A stretch of DNA of 64,000 nucleotides, from contig NC_014962.1 in the NCBI RefSeq assembly GCF_000186345.1, forward strand, positions 5,112,450-5,176,449. Reading direction: 5' to 3'. The position numbers and the translations under genes are program-made. Below the pieces are notes generated by a model. The model was not told the DNA's origin. It saw only the letters and a list, made by a program, of their open reading frames with translations, and made no database searches. The DNA is from Isosphaera pallida ATCC 43644 (lineage in GTDB: Bacteria; Planctomycetota; Planctomycetia; Isosphaerales; Isosphaeraceae). Within the stretch, counting starts at the first letter, position 1. Every line of letters begins with the position of its first letter. Below are positions 25,697-34,750 of the stretch, one piece after another.

Positions 25697-27178
25697 GTGC
25701 GATTCAAGGTGAGCAAATCAACGCTGGTGAGTGACTCGCTTCAACCTGGTCCCTGGTTTGTACCGATCACGCTCTTCCTGCTGGGCGTGGCCGTTGGATG
25801 GGTTCTGGCGTGGTTGACACGCCCGCGTCCCCGCACGCGCGAATCCCGCTTGAGTTTCCACGGGTTAACCCGGCGCGAGGGGCGCGACCTGGAGTCCTTC
25901 CTGGCACGCACGGAACGCGAGGCGGCGCGGTTGGGCGATTCGCCCTTGGAGGCGATGAATCGCTGGATTCAGGATCCGCGTGGGTTTTTGCCCATGCTCC
26001 GCGAAGCCCGCGCCTTGTTGTCCCGGCGGTTGGATCAGAATCTGGAGGATAGCGGTCTGACCAACGTGGAGGGTCGCGGCGGGGCGAACGCCTCGTTGAG
26101 ATTCCCGTCCTCGGATTCTCCCCGAAGCGAGTTGGATCGAACCGATTCGACACCATCTCCTTCAAGCACCAAGTCGTCAGGCCAAAACGCGCGACCGCCC
26201 ACCAGCGGCAAGTCCGGTCTGCCCTGGGCACGCGCGTCGTCAACCTCCACGCGGGGAAGCCCTCGTCCGCTGGACGCCCCGCGGTTGGAAGATCGAACCG
26301 TGCTCGACATGCCCACGCCCATCCTCACGCCGTCGTCCTCGGCCCGGGAGGCACAGGGACCCGTCGGCACGCGCTGGATCGACGAGGCGGCCAGCTCTAA
26401 CGCGGACAGGCTCGCTTCCAGCTCGCCCCGGAGCCGTCGCTTCAGAATTTTGGTGATCGACAACGATCCGGAACATCTCGCCATTCTCAAGTACTACTTG
26501 GAACGACGCGGCTTTCACGTCCAAACCGCGGTCAATGGGTTGGAAGCCCAGGACCGGGTCCAGAAAACCGAGTTCGATTTGGTGCTGCTGGATCTGCTCA
26601 TGTCGCCGCTGGATGGGGCCGCCACCTTGAAGCGGTTGCGGGATCTGGGCCAGCGGATGCCCGCGCTGGCGATGACAACCCGTTGCGACCCCCACGAAGA
26701 GGACCACGCGCAAAGTCAGGGATTCGATGGTCTACTTGTCAAACCAATCGATATCTATCGTTTTGAAAAGCTCTTGAAACAGTTTGGTCTAACCGGGACC
26801 ATCTGCCAATCCCCGATACCTCCACGCTCCCCCGACCTTGGTCTCGATTCTGCCACAACGCCCGAACCGCGTCAGGGAGGGGATGGGGAGCGGGCGCGGA
26901 GACGTTACACCGAACTCCTTTGCGAACGCGCGCAAAGTCTTGCTGAGGCGATCGCGGCCGATCGACTTGATGTGATCGAACACATCGCTCATTTGACGCG
27001 CGGATCCGCCGCGCTCTACGGCATGGACCACCTAGGCCAAGCGGCCGAGTGGGCCGAGACCGCCCTGAAGAGTCAGGGCGGTTGGAATTCTAGCCAAATC
27101 CGTGGAGCAATCGAAGAATTTCGCCTCCAACTCGAGCGGACGATCCAATCGCTGCGACACCAGGTCGAGATTGGCTAG
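25697..27178 (+). CDS. Membrane-anchored receiver and HPt domain protein
   Basis: A two-component phosphorelay protein without its own kinase (493 residues). One helix near the N-terminus (PITLFLLGVAVGWVLAWL, about 23-40) anchors it. A short helical region and a long Ser/Pro/Arg-rich linker (about 135-247) follow. The receiver domain spans about 249-365, with acidic D255 and D257, phospho-acceptor D299 in DLVLLDLLMSPLDG, and K349 in LLVKPID. The C-terminal HPt-like domain has IEHIAHLTRGSAALYGM, with H432 as the phospho-His. The start is a GTG; AGGAG lies 15 nt upstream, farther than ideal. No kinase or output gene adjoins it. Confidence 0.75.
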   Translation: MRFKVSKSTLVSDSLQPGPWFVPITLFLLGVAVGWVLAWLTRPRPRTRESRLSFHGLTRREGRDLESFLARTEREAARLGDSPLEAMNRWIQDPRGFLPMLREARALLSRRLDQNLEDSGLTNVEGRGGANASLRFPSSDSPRSELDRTDSTPSPSSTKSSGQNARPPTSGKSGLPWARASSTSTRGSPRPLDAPRLEDRTVLDMPTPILTPSSSAREAQGPVGTRWIDEAASSNADRLASSSPRSRRFRILVIDNDPEHLAILKYYLERRGFHVQTAVNGLEAQDRVQKTEFDLVLLDLLMSPLDGAATLKRLRDLGQRMPALAMTTRCDPHEEDHAQSQGFDGLLVKPIDIYRFEKLLKQFGLTGTICQSPIPPRSPDLGLDSATTPEPRQGGDGERARRRYTELLCERAQSLAEAIAADRLDVIEHIAHLTRGSAALYGMDHLGQAAEWAETALKSQGGWNSSQIRGAIEEFRLQLERTIQSLRHQVEIG

Positions 27179-27244
27179 CAATCGGTACAACGATTGCATT
27201 TTTACTCATCTACACACTCGCTCAAGGCATGTGTAGTTGAAGGT

Positions 27245-28267
27245 TTAGCGTGTCAGCGCTGGGTGGAGAGGCAATGGGACAGGGGTCACCAAGCCGGAGG
27301 CTCCCACAGCGTCCTGAGTGGCCGCGATGATCGCCGAGGCTTGAGGACGGCCCGGCTGAGCCTGAGGCTTACGGTTGGTCTGGATCAGGCTTGCAATCTG
27401 ATGACGCGCTGCCAGAGGGAGGTCGGTTTGCTTCATGATCGCCGCCTGAGCCCAGTCGGGATGCCGCTCGATCAAGCGACCCAGCACCGAGATGAACCAG
27501 CCGGCTTCCTGAACCTGATCATTGAGCAATCCCTCGATAATTGGGCGGGCAACTCGGGCGATCGCTTTCCAGCCCCGCGAGTCGATCTTGACGAACACCT
27601 CCACGTCATGACGGATATGGTCCCGTTGCGCGGCATCCCGAAGATACTCAGTGCGAAGGATCAGCACCACGCGGGCGTCGAGCTTGACCGCTTCGTTTGG
27701 GCCCACGTGATTGAGATGACTGTGCAGAATATGCAGGTTGGGAGTGGCTAGAACATAGTCCCAAACCGCTGTGGTCCCCTGACCGTCGTTACCTTGGAAG
27801 CGAGCCGGGCCGATCCGTCGCAGCCACGCTTGCGTTCCCCCGAGGTCGCGCCAAAGACCTAGCGTCAAAACCGGCTCGTTGACCAAAGCCAGATACAACC
27901 GGGGATCACACTCGAACAGCTCGGCGGGGCTGCGGCGGTGAAAGTGGGCCGACCGCATCACTTCGATCAGGCCATCCCGCCATTCCGGAGCGATTGAAGC
28001 CCAGGGAAGACTCGCCAGGGTCGCCTCAACGTCGAACGACTTGGCGGCGTTGGCCCACGCCAACGAGGGAATCCCCCCCACCAGCATCGTGGCTAGACAC
28101 ACCGCCAACCAACTCCGGCAACCGCGTCTCCACACGGTGGACTTCGCGCCAACCAGACGCGGCCCGCGTGACCCAACCGGTTGGAGTCGTCGACCGAGAT
28201 CATCGCCGAGGTCACGGCTCGCCCGACGACTCCATGCCGACCGCGTTCGAGTTTGACTCGACGCCAT
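27245..28267 (-). CDS. Exported hypothetical protein
   Basis: I do not recognise the family. The 340-residue protein has a basic N-terminus (about 50 residues) then a hydrophobic stretch (WLAVCLATMLVGGIPSLAWA) that fits a long signal peptide with cleavage near AWA-NAA. The mature part is about 265 residues and mostly helical, with ATPNLHILHSHLNHVGPNEA and VVLILRTEYLRDAAQRD as distinctive segments. Gln/Pro/Ala-rich sequence ends it. AAGGAGG sits 7 nt before the ATG at 28267, which fixes the start; the frame continues upstream to 28456. It is divergent from the HEAT lipoprotein. No function can be given. Confidence 0.65.
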   Translation of the reverse strand: MASSQTRTRSAWSRRASRDLGDDLGRRLQPVGSRGPRLVGAKSTVWRRGCRSWLAVCLATMLVGGIPSLAWANAAKSFDVEATLASLPWASIAPEWRDGLIEVMRSAHFHRRSPAELFECDPRLYLALVNEPVLTLGLWRDLGGTQAWLRRIGPARFQGNDGQGTTAVWDYVLATPNLHILHSHLNHVGPNEAVKLDARVVLILRTEYLRDAAQRDHIRHDVEVFVKIDSRGWKAIARVARPIIEGLLNDQVQEAGWFISVLGRLIERHPDWAQAAIMKQTDLPLAARHQIASLIQTNRKPQAQPGRPQASAIIAATQDAVGASGLVTPVPLPLHPALTR

Positions 28268-28760
28268 CGCCTTTCCTCCTTGCGTCGCTTCGCCGACCAT
28301 CCAGGTCCGCCGAGTCACCCGAGATCCGACGCACTCGTGTGACATTTCCTCATTTCGGCGGCTTACCTGGTTTAAACCGACGTCAACCCATCGGGTTGGC
28401 TGGAGTCTGCAAGGGTCCGATCGGATAGGAGGGATGCACCGATTAGGTCGAGGCACGTTTTGACCAAATCGCTTGAACCATTCGAGATCAACCAGAGGGA
28501 GTGAGAGGGAGGGCCTCTAAGTGCGGTTTGGCGCGACGAATCGGTTGAAAGGAGGGGAACCGCCTGAGAATCGGGGTTGCGGACTTGAGGGAATTTCTTA
28601 CGATGCCCGCCGATTCAGGATGAGGAGGAGTTGGCGTCGCCGCGAACCAGTTCCGTTTCATCCGTGTGAGCGAGCGGTTCCCCAAGAGGGGTGGGAACGC
28701 GGGCAGGACCGTCGGATTCGACGAGTGGATTAACGTACCCAGGAGTGAGGAATCACCAAG
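28268..28760. other. Divergent intergenic region
   Basis: This 493-bp gap separates the exported hypothetical (minus) from the HEAT lipoprotein (plus). A weak plus-strand promoter candidate is TTGCGG (28577-28582), a 16-bp spacer and TACGAT (28599-28604). No gene is visible. Confidence 0.35.
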
Positions 28761-30041
28761 ATGAGCGAAGGAACGCGACCCGCGGGAGGGGGACGATGGG
28801 CTGCCTGGGGCCTGGCCGCTTGCGGGATGATTGGTTGGGGAGGATGCGGATCGTCAGATCCGGCGACCACCGACCCGCGACTCCACGTCCAAACCACCGC
28901 CCCTAGCGCCGCGGTTGCCCACGCCGGAACCACCCCGGCATCCACCGGCCCGCTGGCGAGTCGGCCCGACGCCACGCCGCTGGAGCGAGGCGACAACCAG
29001 GCGATTCAACAGGAACTAGCTCGACTCAAAGCCAAGTCCGCCTCGAGCGATCGACCGGTTCTCTTCGAGACCGAGGTCGCTCAACTGGTCGCCATCCTCA
29101 ACCAACTCGTCGTGGGGTTCCCACACGCCGACGAGGAGACCCGTTCGGCGATCGTCGGCTTAGCACGCGACCTGTTGATCCGTCTCGGCGCGACTGACGC
29201 CCCGCCCGATTGGGCCTCCGCCATCAAACCGATCGGGGCGGTTTATCACGCCGGTTTGGTCAGTCCCTCACGCCAAGTCCGCTACGCCACCGTCGCCTCC
29301 ACCGGACTCTGCTGGGAATGGTATCCCGGACGTACCCCGCTGCCGATCGAGGAGCGAATCCTCAACGACTGGAAACAGACGCTCTACGACCAAGTAATTC
29401 AATGTCTCAAAGATGAGGATCCATTGGTCCGTGTGGCAGCGGTGGCGACCCTCTCGACGCTGCCGATTGACTCGTTGGCCGCTCCGGCACTGGAATTGCT
29501 GGGCGACCCCGAAATCGCCGTCCGCTGCCAGGTGCTTCTCAGTTTCGCTCAGCGCGAGAGCTTACTCATTCCTGAACAAGTCTTACCTTTGTTGCACAGC
29601 GACCCTGAGGTGGCGATTCAAGCGCGTCGGACCTTGACCCAGATGGGGCTGTCCGAAGCGCAGATTCAACTGGGCGGCTTGGCGTACCATCCTCAGGCGT
29701 CGCAACGTCTTCGGGGTCTGGACCTGGTGGCCACTGGCGCGTTGGGCGATTCAGGTGATCCCGAGGTCTGGTTGCTGCGGTTTTCCCGTGACCCTGAGGC
29801 GATGGTGAGGCTAAGGGTTGTGGAGCTTCTCAGCGGTCCCGACCCGGTGGTGACTTGGCGGCCCGGTTCGGAGTTGGCCCGTCGTCTCGACGAGATGGCG
29901 ATGATCGATCCGGCCCGCGAAGTTCGCGCCGCGGCCCGCGATTTGGTGGCGGCCCGCAAGACGGCTGCGACTGACGAGGACGCCACCGCCTGGTTGCCTC
30001 CTTTGCCGGGTGATCGCCGTTTCAATCCCATCGCCAACTGA
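28761..30041 (+). CDS. HEAT-repeat lipoprotein
   Basis: A 426-residue putative lipoprotein. The N-terminus has a short hydrophobic stretch ending at C29 (GWGGCGSS), with an alternative lipobox LAAC at C21. After an Ala/Thr/Pro linker, residues about 80-400 form helical repeats of HEAT type: DPLVRVAAVATLSTLPID, LELLGDPEIAVRCQVLLSFA, LLHSDPEVAIQARRTLTQMG and DPEAMVRLRVVELLSG all show the repeating D-P-x-V-R pattern. Such repeats serve as protein-binding scaffolds, and no catalytic motif is present. GAGGAA lies about 9 nt before the ATG. A GT-C membrane protein follows 75 bp later on the same strand and may be cotranscribed. Confidence 0.75.
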   Translation: MSEGTRPAGGGRWAAWGLAACGMIGWGGCGSSDPATTDPRLHVQTTAPSAAVAHAGTTPASTGPLASRPDATPLERGDNQAIQQELARLKAKSASSDRPVLFETEVAQLVAILNQLVVGFPHADEETRSAIVGLARDLLIRLGATDAPPDWASAIKPIGAVYHAGLVSPSRQVRYATVASTGLCWEWYPGRTPLPIEERILNDWKQTLYDQVIQCLKDEDPLVRVAAVATLSTLPIDSLAAPALELLGDPEIAVRCQVLLSFAQRESLLIPEQVLPLLHSDPEVAIQARRTLTQMGLSEAQIQLGGLAYHPQASQRLRGLDLVATGALGDSGDPEVWLLRFSRDPEAMVRLRVVELLSGPDPVVTWRPGSELARRLDEMAMIDPAREVRAAARDLVAARKTAATDEDATAWLPPLPGDRRFNPIAN

Positions 30042-30116
30042 GCGTCGGTTGGTCGATATGTTCCGAGATGGAACCGTGGATCGGACTGGGTCAGGTTGAG
30101 TTGGGTCCCTCGCTTC

Positions 30117-32030
30117 ATGAGTCGCTCCCGGATGGTTGTCCCTCCACCTTGCGAGTTGAGGAAGACGAGTGCGAGTGCTACGGAGTCGGTGCCGTCCTCC
30201 TGGGTGGGGGGCGGTGTCGAAACCGAGGTGTGTCTTGCCGCGGAACCACGGAGCGGAGCGGAGGCGTGGAGCCGCAACGTCGGGCTTGGGGCGATCGTGG
30301 CGGCATGTTTGACCGGGTGGGGGATGGTCTGGATTCTGGCCGACCGCGTCTCGGCCACTTACGACGAAGTGGCCTATCAAGATCAAGCTGCGCGTTGGTG
30401 GCGAACTGGCGAGGACGAGACGATAAGCCGGATGGGTTCGCCGGTCACGTTTTGGAAGCTCCAGCAAACCGTCCCCCTGGCCATCTTCGACCTGGTGGGG
30501 CTTGATTGTTGGATTGACCAACCCGCGCAGCATCGGGCCGAATCCTTGCCCTGGCTCCGACGAGCCTCGGGCGTCTTCCTGGCGCTGACGGCGGCGTTGA
30601 CTGGCGTATGGGCTTGGCGGATCGCCGGGCCGATTGCGGGCGGGTTCGCGGCCTGGATGACCGTGCTTAGCCCCAATCTGCTGGCTCATGGCGGACTCAT
30701 TACGATGGAGTCGCCCCTGACGGCCGCCTCGGCCGTGGTCTTCTGGACCGCTTGGGAGGCGCTGAGGGCGCGGAACCAAGGCCGTGCGGCGGCAGCGCGG
30801 CGTTGGTGGTTGGCGACCGGGTTGAGTGTGGGGCTGGCCTTTTCACTGAAGTTCACCGCCTTATTGTATCCGTGGCTGGTCGCGGGCTGTGGTTGGGTCG
30901 TCGAGCTTCGTCGGGGGGAGGTGGCGGCAGCGGCATGGCGCGCGTTGGCGCGCGGGTTGGGGTTGATGATGAGCCTGGTGTTGGTAAATCTCTTGTTGAC
31001 CGGCGGGGCGACCCTGGTTCCCAGTCGTCATCAGGGCGCGCATCCCGTGTTGGAGCGGTTGCCCGAACCGGCGCGGCGTGGGGTCGGTTGGTTAATCGAA
31101 CGGCCCTGGCCGCGGGATTGGGCCGCCTTGGCCATTCAGCTTCAACATCAACGCGGCGGTGGTCCCAGCTACCTTCTGGGAGAAGTGCGCGACCGGGGTT
31201 GGCGGGAGTATTATCTCCTCGCCTTGGTGGTGAAAATGCCACTAGCGGTTTGGGGACTCTTGGCGGCCCGCGCCTGGTGGTCGTGGGTCGAGTGGCGGGA
31301 GTCAACGCAGGGACGAACTCAAGCTGATCTGTTTGCACCTTTGGTTGTGATGGGATTCTTGGCGATCGCGTCGTTGGGTTCGAGCCGCAACTACGGGATG
31401 CGTTACGTGTTGCCGGTGGCTCCCGCGGCGATTGTCTGGGTGGCGGGTCTTCTTAGGGCGAGCCGCCCGCTGGGTGGGGGGCGTCTTGGGCGGGCGGCAG
31501 GGTTGGCCGGACTCACGGCGTTGGCCAGCGCGACCGCCTCCTGTCTGCCCTATCCACTGACTTTTTTCAATACGTTGGCGGGCGGCGTCTCGGGTGGGGC
31601 GTGGTGGTTGGCCGACTCCAACCTAGATTGGGGACAAGGGGCGCGGCCATTGGCGGAGTGTCAAGCACAACGGCCCGAATTGACCGACTTGACCCTGTTC
31701 GCTTTTGGCGACGCCGACCCGGCCGAATTCGGTGTGGTGGGCGTGATTCATCTGATCGACGCCCACGGATTCAAACGGATCGACGGACGCTTGGTCGATC
31801 GGGGTCCTCAAGCCGGTGCCTCCCGCCAGTGCCTCCCCCGTCCCGAATTCAGCGCCACCCGATACGTGGCGGTTTCGCTCTCGCTTTCGCACGGCCCTTG
31901 GGGACCGCCCGGTTGGTTCGCGGTGGTCCGACAGGTCCAACCGATCGCCGTCACCCCCGACGGCTCGATCTGGATTTACGAAACCCAGGCGGTTCGACAG
32001 GCGGCTCAATCCCAGACCAACTCGAACTAG
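30117..32030 (+). CDS. Family 39-like membrane glycosyltransferase
   Basis: A 637-residue polytopic protein of the GT-C type, related to protein mannosyltransferase/ArnT enzymes that use polyprenyl-phosphate sugars. About 45 low-complexity residues precede helix one (VGLGAIVAACLTGWGMVWIL). The first loop has SATYDEVAYQDQAARWWRTG, whose Asp-Glu pair sits where these enzymes keep the catalytic acid. Many helices follow, then SRNYGMRYVLPVAPAAIVWV, typical of the family. The C-terminal part contains LADSNLDWGQGARPLAEC, a motif seen in bacterial family 39 members. Starts at 30117 or 30132 are both possible. The substrate is unknown. Confidence 0.75.
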   Translation: MSRSRMVVPPPCELRKTSASATESVPSSWVGGGVETEVCLAAEPRSGAEAWSRNVGLGAIVAACLTGWGMVWILADRVSATYDEVAYQDQAARWWRTGEDETISRMGSPVTFWKLQQTVPLAIFDLVGLDCWIDQPAQHRAESLPWLRRASGVFLALTAALTGVWAWRIAGPIAGGFAAWMTVLSPNLLAHGGLITMESPLTAASAVVFWTAWEALRARNQGRAAAARRWWLATGLSVGLAFSLKFTALLYPWLVAGCGWVVELRRGEVAAAAWRALARGLGLMMSLVLVNLLLTGGATLVPSRHQGAHPVLERLPEPARRGVGWLIERPWPRDWAALAIQLQHQRGGGPSYLLGEVRDRGWREYYLLALVVKMPLAVWGLLAARAWWSWVEWRESTQGRTQADLFAPLVVMGFLAIASLGSSRNYGMRYVLPVAPAAIVWVAGLLRASRPLGGGRLGRAAGLAGLTALASATASCLPYPLTFFNTLAGGVSGGAWWLADSNLDWGQGARPLAECQAQRPELTDLTLFAFGDADPAEFGVVGVIHLIDAHGFKRIDGRLVDRGPQAGASRQCLPRPEFSATRYVAVSLSLSHGPWGPPGWFAVVRQVQPIAVTPDGSIWIYETQAVRQAAQSQTNSN

Positions 32031-32129
32031 GCTCCTCTGACAATCATCCAGGTCATTCGATCATCCCCAACTCCAATGGGGTCGGGCATAATCGGGACAC
32101 CCACCATCGGGGCGACTTGTCAGGACAGC

Positions 32130-32972
32130 CTAGGAAACGTAGTCAATCAACTGCGCGATGCGGCCCCGCAGGTCGTGACGGTGAACAATTTGGTCAATGA
32201 ATCCATGCTTGAGTAAGAATTCGCTGGTTTGGAATCCTTCGGGCAGCTTGACCCCAACGGTTTGCGCGATGACTCGGGGACCGGCGAAACCGATCAGCGC
32301 TTTGGGTTCAGCGAGGATGATGTCGCCCAGGGAGGCGAAGCTGGCGGCGACCCCGCCCATGGTAGGGTTGGTGAGCACCGAGATATGGAGTTGACCGGCC
32401 TGGTGGTGACGGCCCAGCGCGGCGGAGACTTTGGCCATTTGCATCAGCGACAAAATCCCTTCGTGCATCCGCGCGCCGCCGCCAGAGCCGGAGACGATCA
32501 CAATTGGCAGCCGCTCGCGGGTGGCTTGTTCGATAGCGCGGGTCAGTTTTTCGCCGACGACCGAGCCCATGCTGCCCATGATGAAGTTGGAGTCGGTCAC
32601 GGCCAGGACCAGCCGGATGCCTTTGACGAAGCCTTGGCCGACCAGACAGGCTTCGCGTAGGCCGGTGCGCTTCTGTTCGGCGGCGATCCGTTCGGGGTAG
32701 GGGCGGCGGTCGTTGAAACCGAGAGGGTCGTCGGGCAACAGGTCGGCGTGCCATTCCTCGAAGGTGTCGGGGTCGAGCAGTTGGCGAATCCGTTCCCGGG
32801 CCGAGATGGTGAAGTGGTGGCCGCAGGCTGGGCAGACTCCAAGGGCGCGTTCCACGTCGCGGCGGAACAGCGTCGCGCGGCAGGCGTCGCAACGCATCCA
32901 AATCCCTTCAGGAACGCCCCGCTTGCGCGTCACCGCGTCGTTGGAAGGGCTGGGGGAAACCGCGCCACTCAT
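32130..32972 (-). CDS. accD: Acetyl-CoA carboxylase carboxyltransferase subunit beta
   Basis: AccD moves the carboxyl group from biotin to acetyl-CoA, making malonyl-CoA for fatty acid synthesis. The 280 residues begin with a zinc ribbon, [10 protein letters not shown] and CPACGHHF (C28, C31, C47, C50). The crotonase-fold domain follows with [40 protein letters not shown] (oxyanion site) and [25 protein letters not shown] about 9 nt before the ATG at 32972 fixes the start. The alpha subunit and biotin carrier are not in the window. It is the last gene of the minus-strand run from gap. Confidence 0.96.
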   Translation of the reverse strand: MSGAVSPSPSNDAVTRKRGVPEGIWMRCDACRATLFRRDVERALGVCPACGHHFTISARERIRQLLDPDTFEEWHADLLPDDPLGFNDRRPYPERIAAEQKRTGLREACLVGQGFVKGIRLVLAVTDSNFIMGSMGSVVGEKLTRAIEQATRERLPIVIVSGSGGGARMHEGILSLMQMAKVSAALGRHHQAGQLHISVLTNPTMGGVAASFASLGDIILAEPKALIGFAGPRVIAQTVGVKLPEGFQTSEFLLKHGFIDQIVHRHDLRGRIAQLIDYVS

Positions 32973-33113
32973 GCTGACCACTCCCTGATCCGCCTCTGCG
33001 AAGCCACCGCGCCGCGGAGGGGGTTTCGGATGTTTTGGCCGATTCGTCAAGCCCGGTTGGCTGGAACCCGGCCGGGTCGGAGTCGGACTCGGTCCGGGTC
33101 TAAGCCATCAAGT

Positions 33114-33698
33114 TTAGCTGGCCCAGCCGTTGCGGCACAACTGGGGATCGACCGCGATGGTCTCGAAGGTGGCCGTGGGCGGGGTTTCCTCGAGTTGGAT
33201 GTCACCAGTTTGACGCAGGTGACAGGCGACGATTCGGGCCAGCGGTTCGGGCACGATCAAGCCGAAGGTTTCGTCCCGATGCCGCTTGAGGATCGGTTTG
33301 AGGGCGGTTTTGAGACGTTCCCGGGCTTGGTCGATGGTTTCGCCCTGGGGGGGACAGACTGTGTCGGGCGCTTCGACCCACTGGCGGAAGACACGGGCAT
33401 GGCGGCGTTTGATCTCGTCGATGCACAAGCCTTGCCACAAGCCCTGATCTAGATTGTGCAGCTCCTCGATTAGCCGCGGTTTGAGCGCCAGTCGTGGCCC
33501 GAGGATGGCGGCGGTTTGCTCGACCGAATCGCCGGGACCGTAGTATAGGGCGGTCAGGCGACGCTCGGTCAGCCGTTCGGCCAGGTCTTCGACCTGACGG
33601 CGGCCCTGATCGCTCAGGGGGATGTCCAAAACGCCCTGGATGCGGTGCTGCTCGTCGTAGAGCGTCGCTCCGGGGCGGATGAGAATCACCTCGGTCAT
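33114..33698 (-). CDS. Histidine phosphatase-like protein lacking both catalytic histidines
   Basis: The fold is that of the phosphoglycerate mutase/histidine phosphatase superfamily (194 residues), but the active site is lost. The RHG motif reads LIRPGAT, with Pro 9 (codon CCC) in place of the phosphate-accepting His. The second His motif near the C-terminus reads LIVPEPLARI where active enzymes have a Ser-His-Gly. The internal Arg motif is also absent (YYGPGDSVEQTAA). Other fold landmarks remain: IQGVLDIPLSDQGRRQVEDL and ELHNLDQGLWQG. It is therefore probably a pseudoenzyme with a binding or regulatory role. It lies between rpe and accD on the same strand. Context with gap and pgk might tempt a gpm call, which the motifs contradict. 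Confidence 0.8.
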   Translation of the reverse strand: MTEVILIRPGATLYDEQHRIQGVLDIPLSDQGRRQVEDLAERLTERRLTALYYGPGDSVEQTAAILGPRLALKPRLIEELHNLDQGLWQGLCIDEIKRRHARVFRQWVEAPDTVCPPQGETIDQARERLKTALKPILKRHRDETFGLIVPEPLARIVACHLRQTGDIQLEETPPTATFETIAVDPQLCRNGWAS

Positions 33699-33806
33699 TC
33701 GGAAACCGGTCTGCCCGCGATTGTGGATCGACTCGGCCTCGACGGGGAAAAGAACAGCCCGCGCCGTCGGTCCCGTCGCGTTGACGGGAACGGCCGGGAT
33801 GAGGGG

Positions 33807-34574
33807 TCAGAGGGGGTCAGTCCGCCTCCGAGTCCCAAGGAGAGGAGATGGGTTGACTTGGCGAAGTCGCTGGTTCAGGTCGGACCAGGCCACTTCCAGT
33901 TGGTCGTCGGCTCGGAAGAAGGCTGAACCGATCACCAATTGATCGACCCCCGTGGCCACAGCGGCGGCCAGGGTATCCGGGCCGATTCCGCCATCGATCG
34001 CCACCCGCAGGCCGGGACGCGCTTGCTTGAGCGCCGCGACCTTGGACAACACCGAGGGGTCGAACACCTGGCCGCCAAAGCCCGGCATCACGCTCATCAC
34101 CAGCGCCGAGTCGAGCAAAGCCAGCCAGGATGGGACCGGATCGAGCCGCAACAGGGTTGGTGGGTTGACCGCGATCCCCGCGCGTAGCCCCCGCGCTTTG
34201 ATCCGTTCCAGCACTGGCCACGGTTGTTCGACCGCTTCCAGATGAACCACGAGGGTATCGCAACCGGCGTCGGCGAACGGGTCGATCCAACGTTCGGGTT
34301 CGACGATCATCAAATGGGCGTCGAATACCAGATGGGTCGCCTCGCGCCAACGGGCGATTACGGGGGGACCGTAGGTCAGATTCGGCACGAAACGTCCATC
34401 CATGACGTCGAGGTGGACCGCCTGAACACCAATGCGGGCGATGCGGTCCAGCACGTCGCGCATCCTCCCAAAGTCGCAGGCCAGCAGCGACGGGGTAATG
34501 AACGGCCCGGATTGGTCCAGGCCATCCCAGACGGTCAGACGGGAGCCGCGATCCGAAGTCGCCGAAGGTGACAC
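33807..34574 (-). CDS. rpe: Ribulose-phosphate 3-epimerase
   Basis: Rpe interconverts ribulose 5-phosphate and xylulose 5-phosphate in the pentose phosphate pathway. The 255-residue TIM barrel shows ITPSLLACDFGRMRD, VHLDVMDGRFVPNLTYGPPV (metal ligands), VFDAHLMIVEPERW, LVMSVMPGFGGQVF, VAIDGGIGPDTL and QLVIGSAFFRA, all canonical. The GTG at 34574 has AGGA about 10 nt upstream and begins a little before the barrel; an ATG at 34694 would add 40 non-conserved residues. About 20 basic, Pro-rich residues follow the barrel. It lies downstream of pgk on the same strand. Confidence 0.94.
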   Translation of the reverse strand: MSPSATSDRGSRLTVWDGLDQSGPFITPSLLACDFGRMRDVLDRIARIGVQAVHLDVMDGRFVPNLTYGPPVIARWREATHLVFDAHLMIVEPERWIDPFADAGCDTLVVHLEAVEQPWPVLERIKARGLRAGIAVNPPTLLRLDPVPSWLALLDSALVMSVMPGFGGQVFDPSVLSKVAALKQARPGLRVAIDGGIGPDTLAAAVATGVDQLVIGSAFFRADDQLEVAWSDLNQRLRQVNPSPLLGTRRRTDPL

Positions 34575-34750
34575 GGTCCAGCGTCCTGAAGGGGCAAAGC
34601 AGTGTAGAGGGAAACCAGAGCCACGACGCAGTCGAGAGGCAAGCGTCCGTTGACGATCTTCCGGCTTGAAGGCCAACTGGGGACCCTCTCTCATGCGGGG
34701 CGTGAGGGAGACAAAGTCCGGTTTGACGTTCGAGCGGACAGCGCAACGGC

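Noticed and set aside
33114-33698. Phosphoglycerate mutase (gpm) completing the gap-pgk run
   Set aside because: Both catalytic His residues and the phosphate-binding Arg motif are missing.
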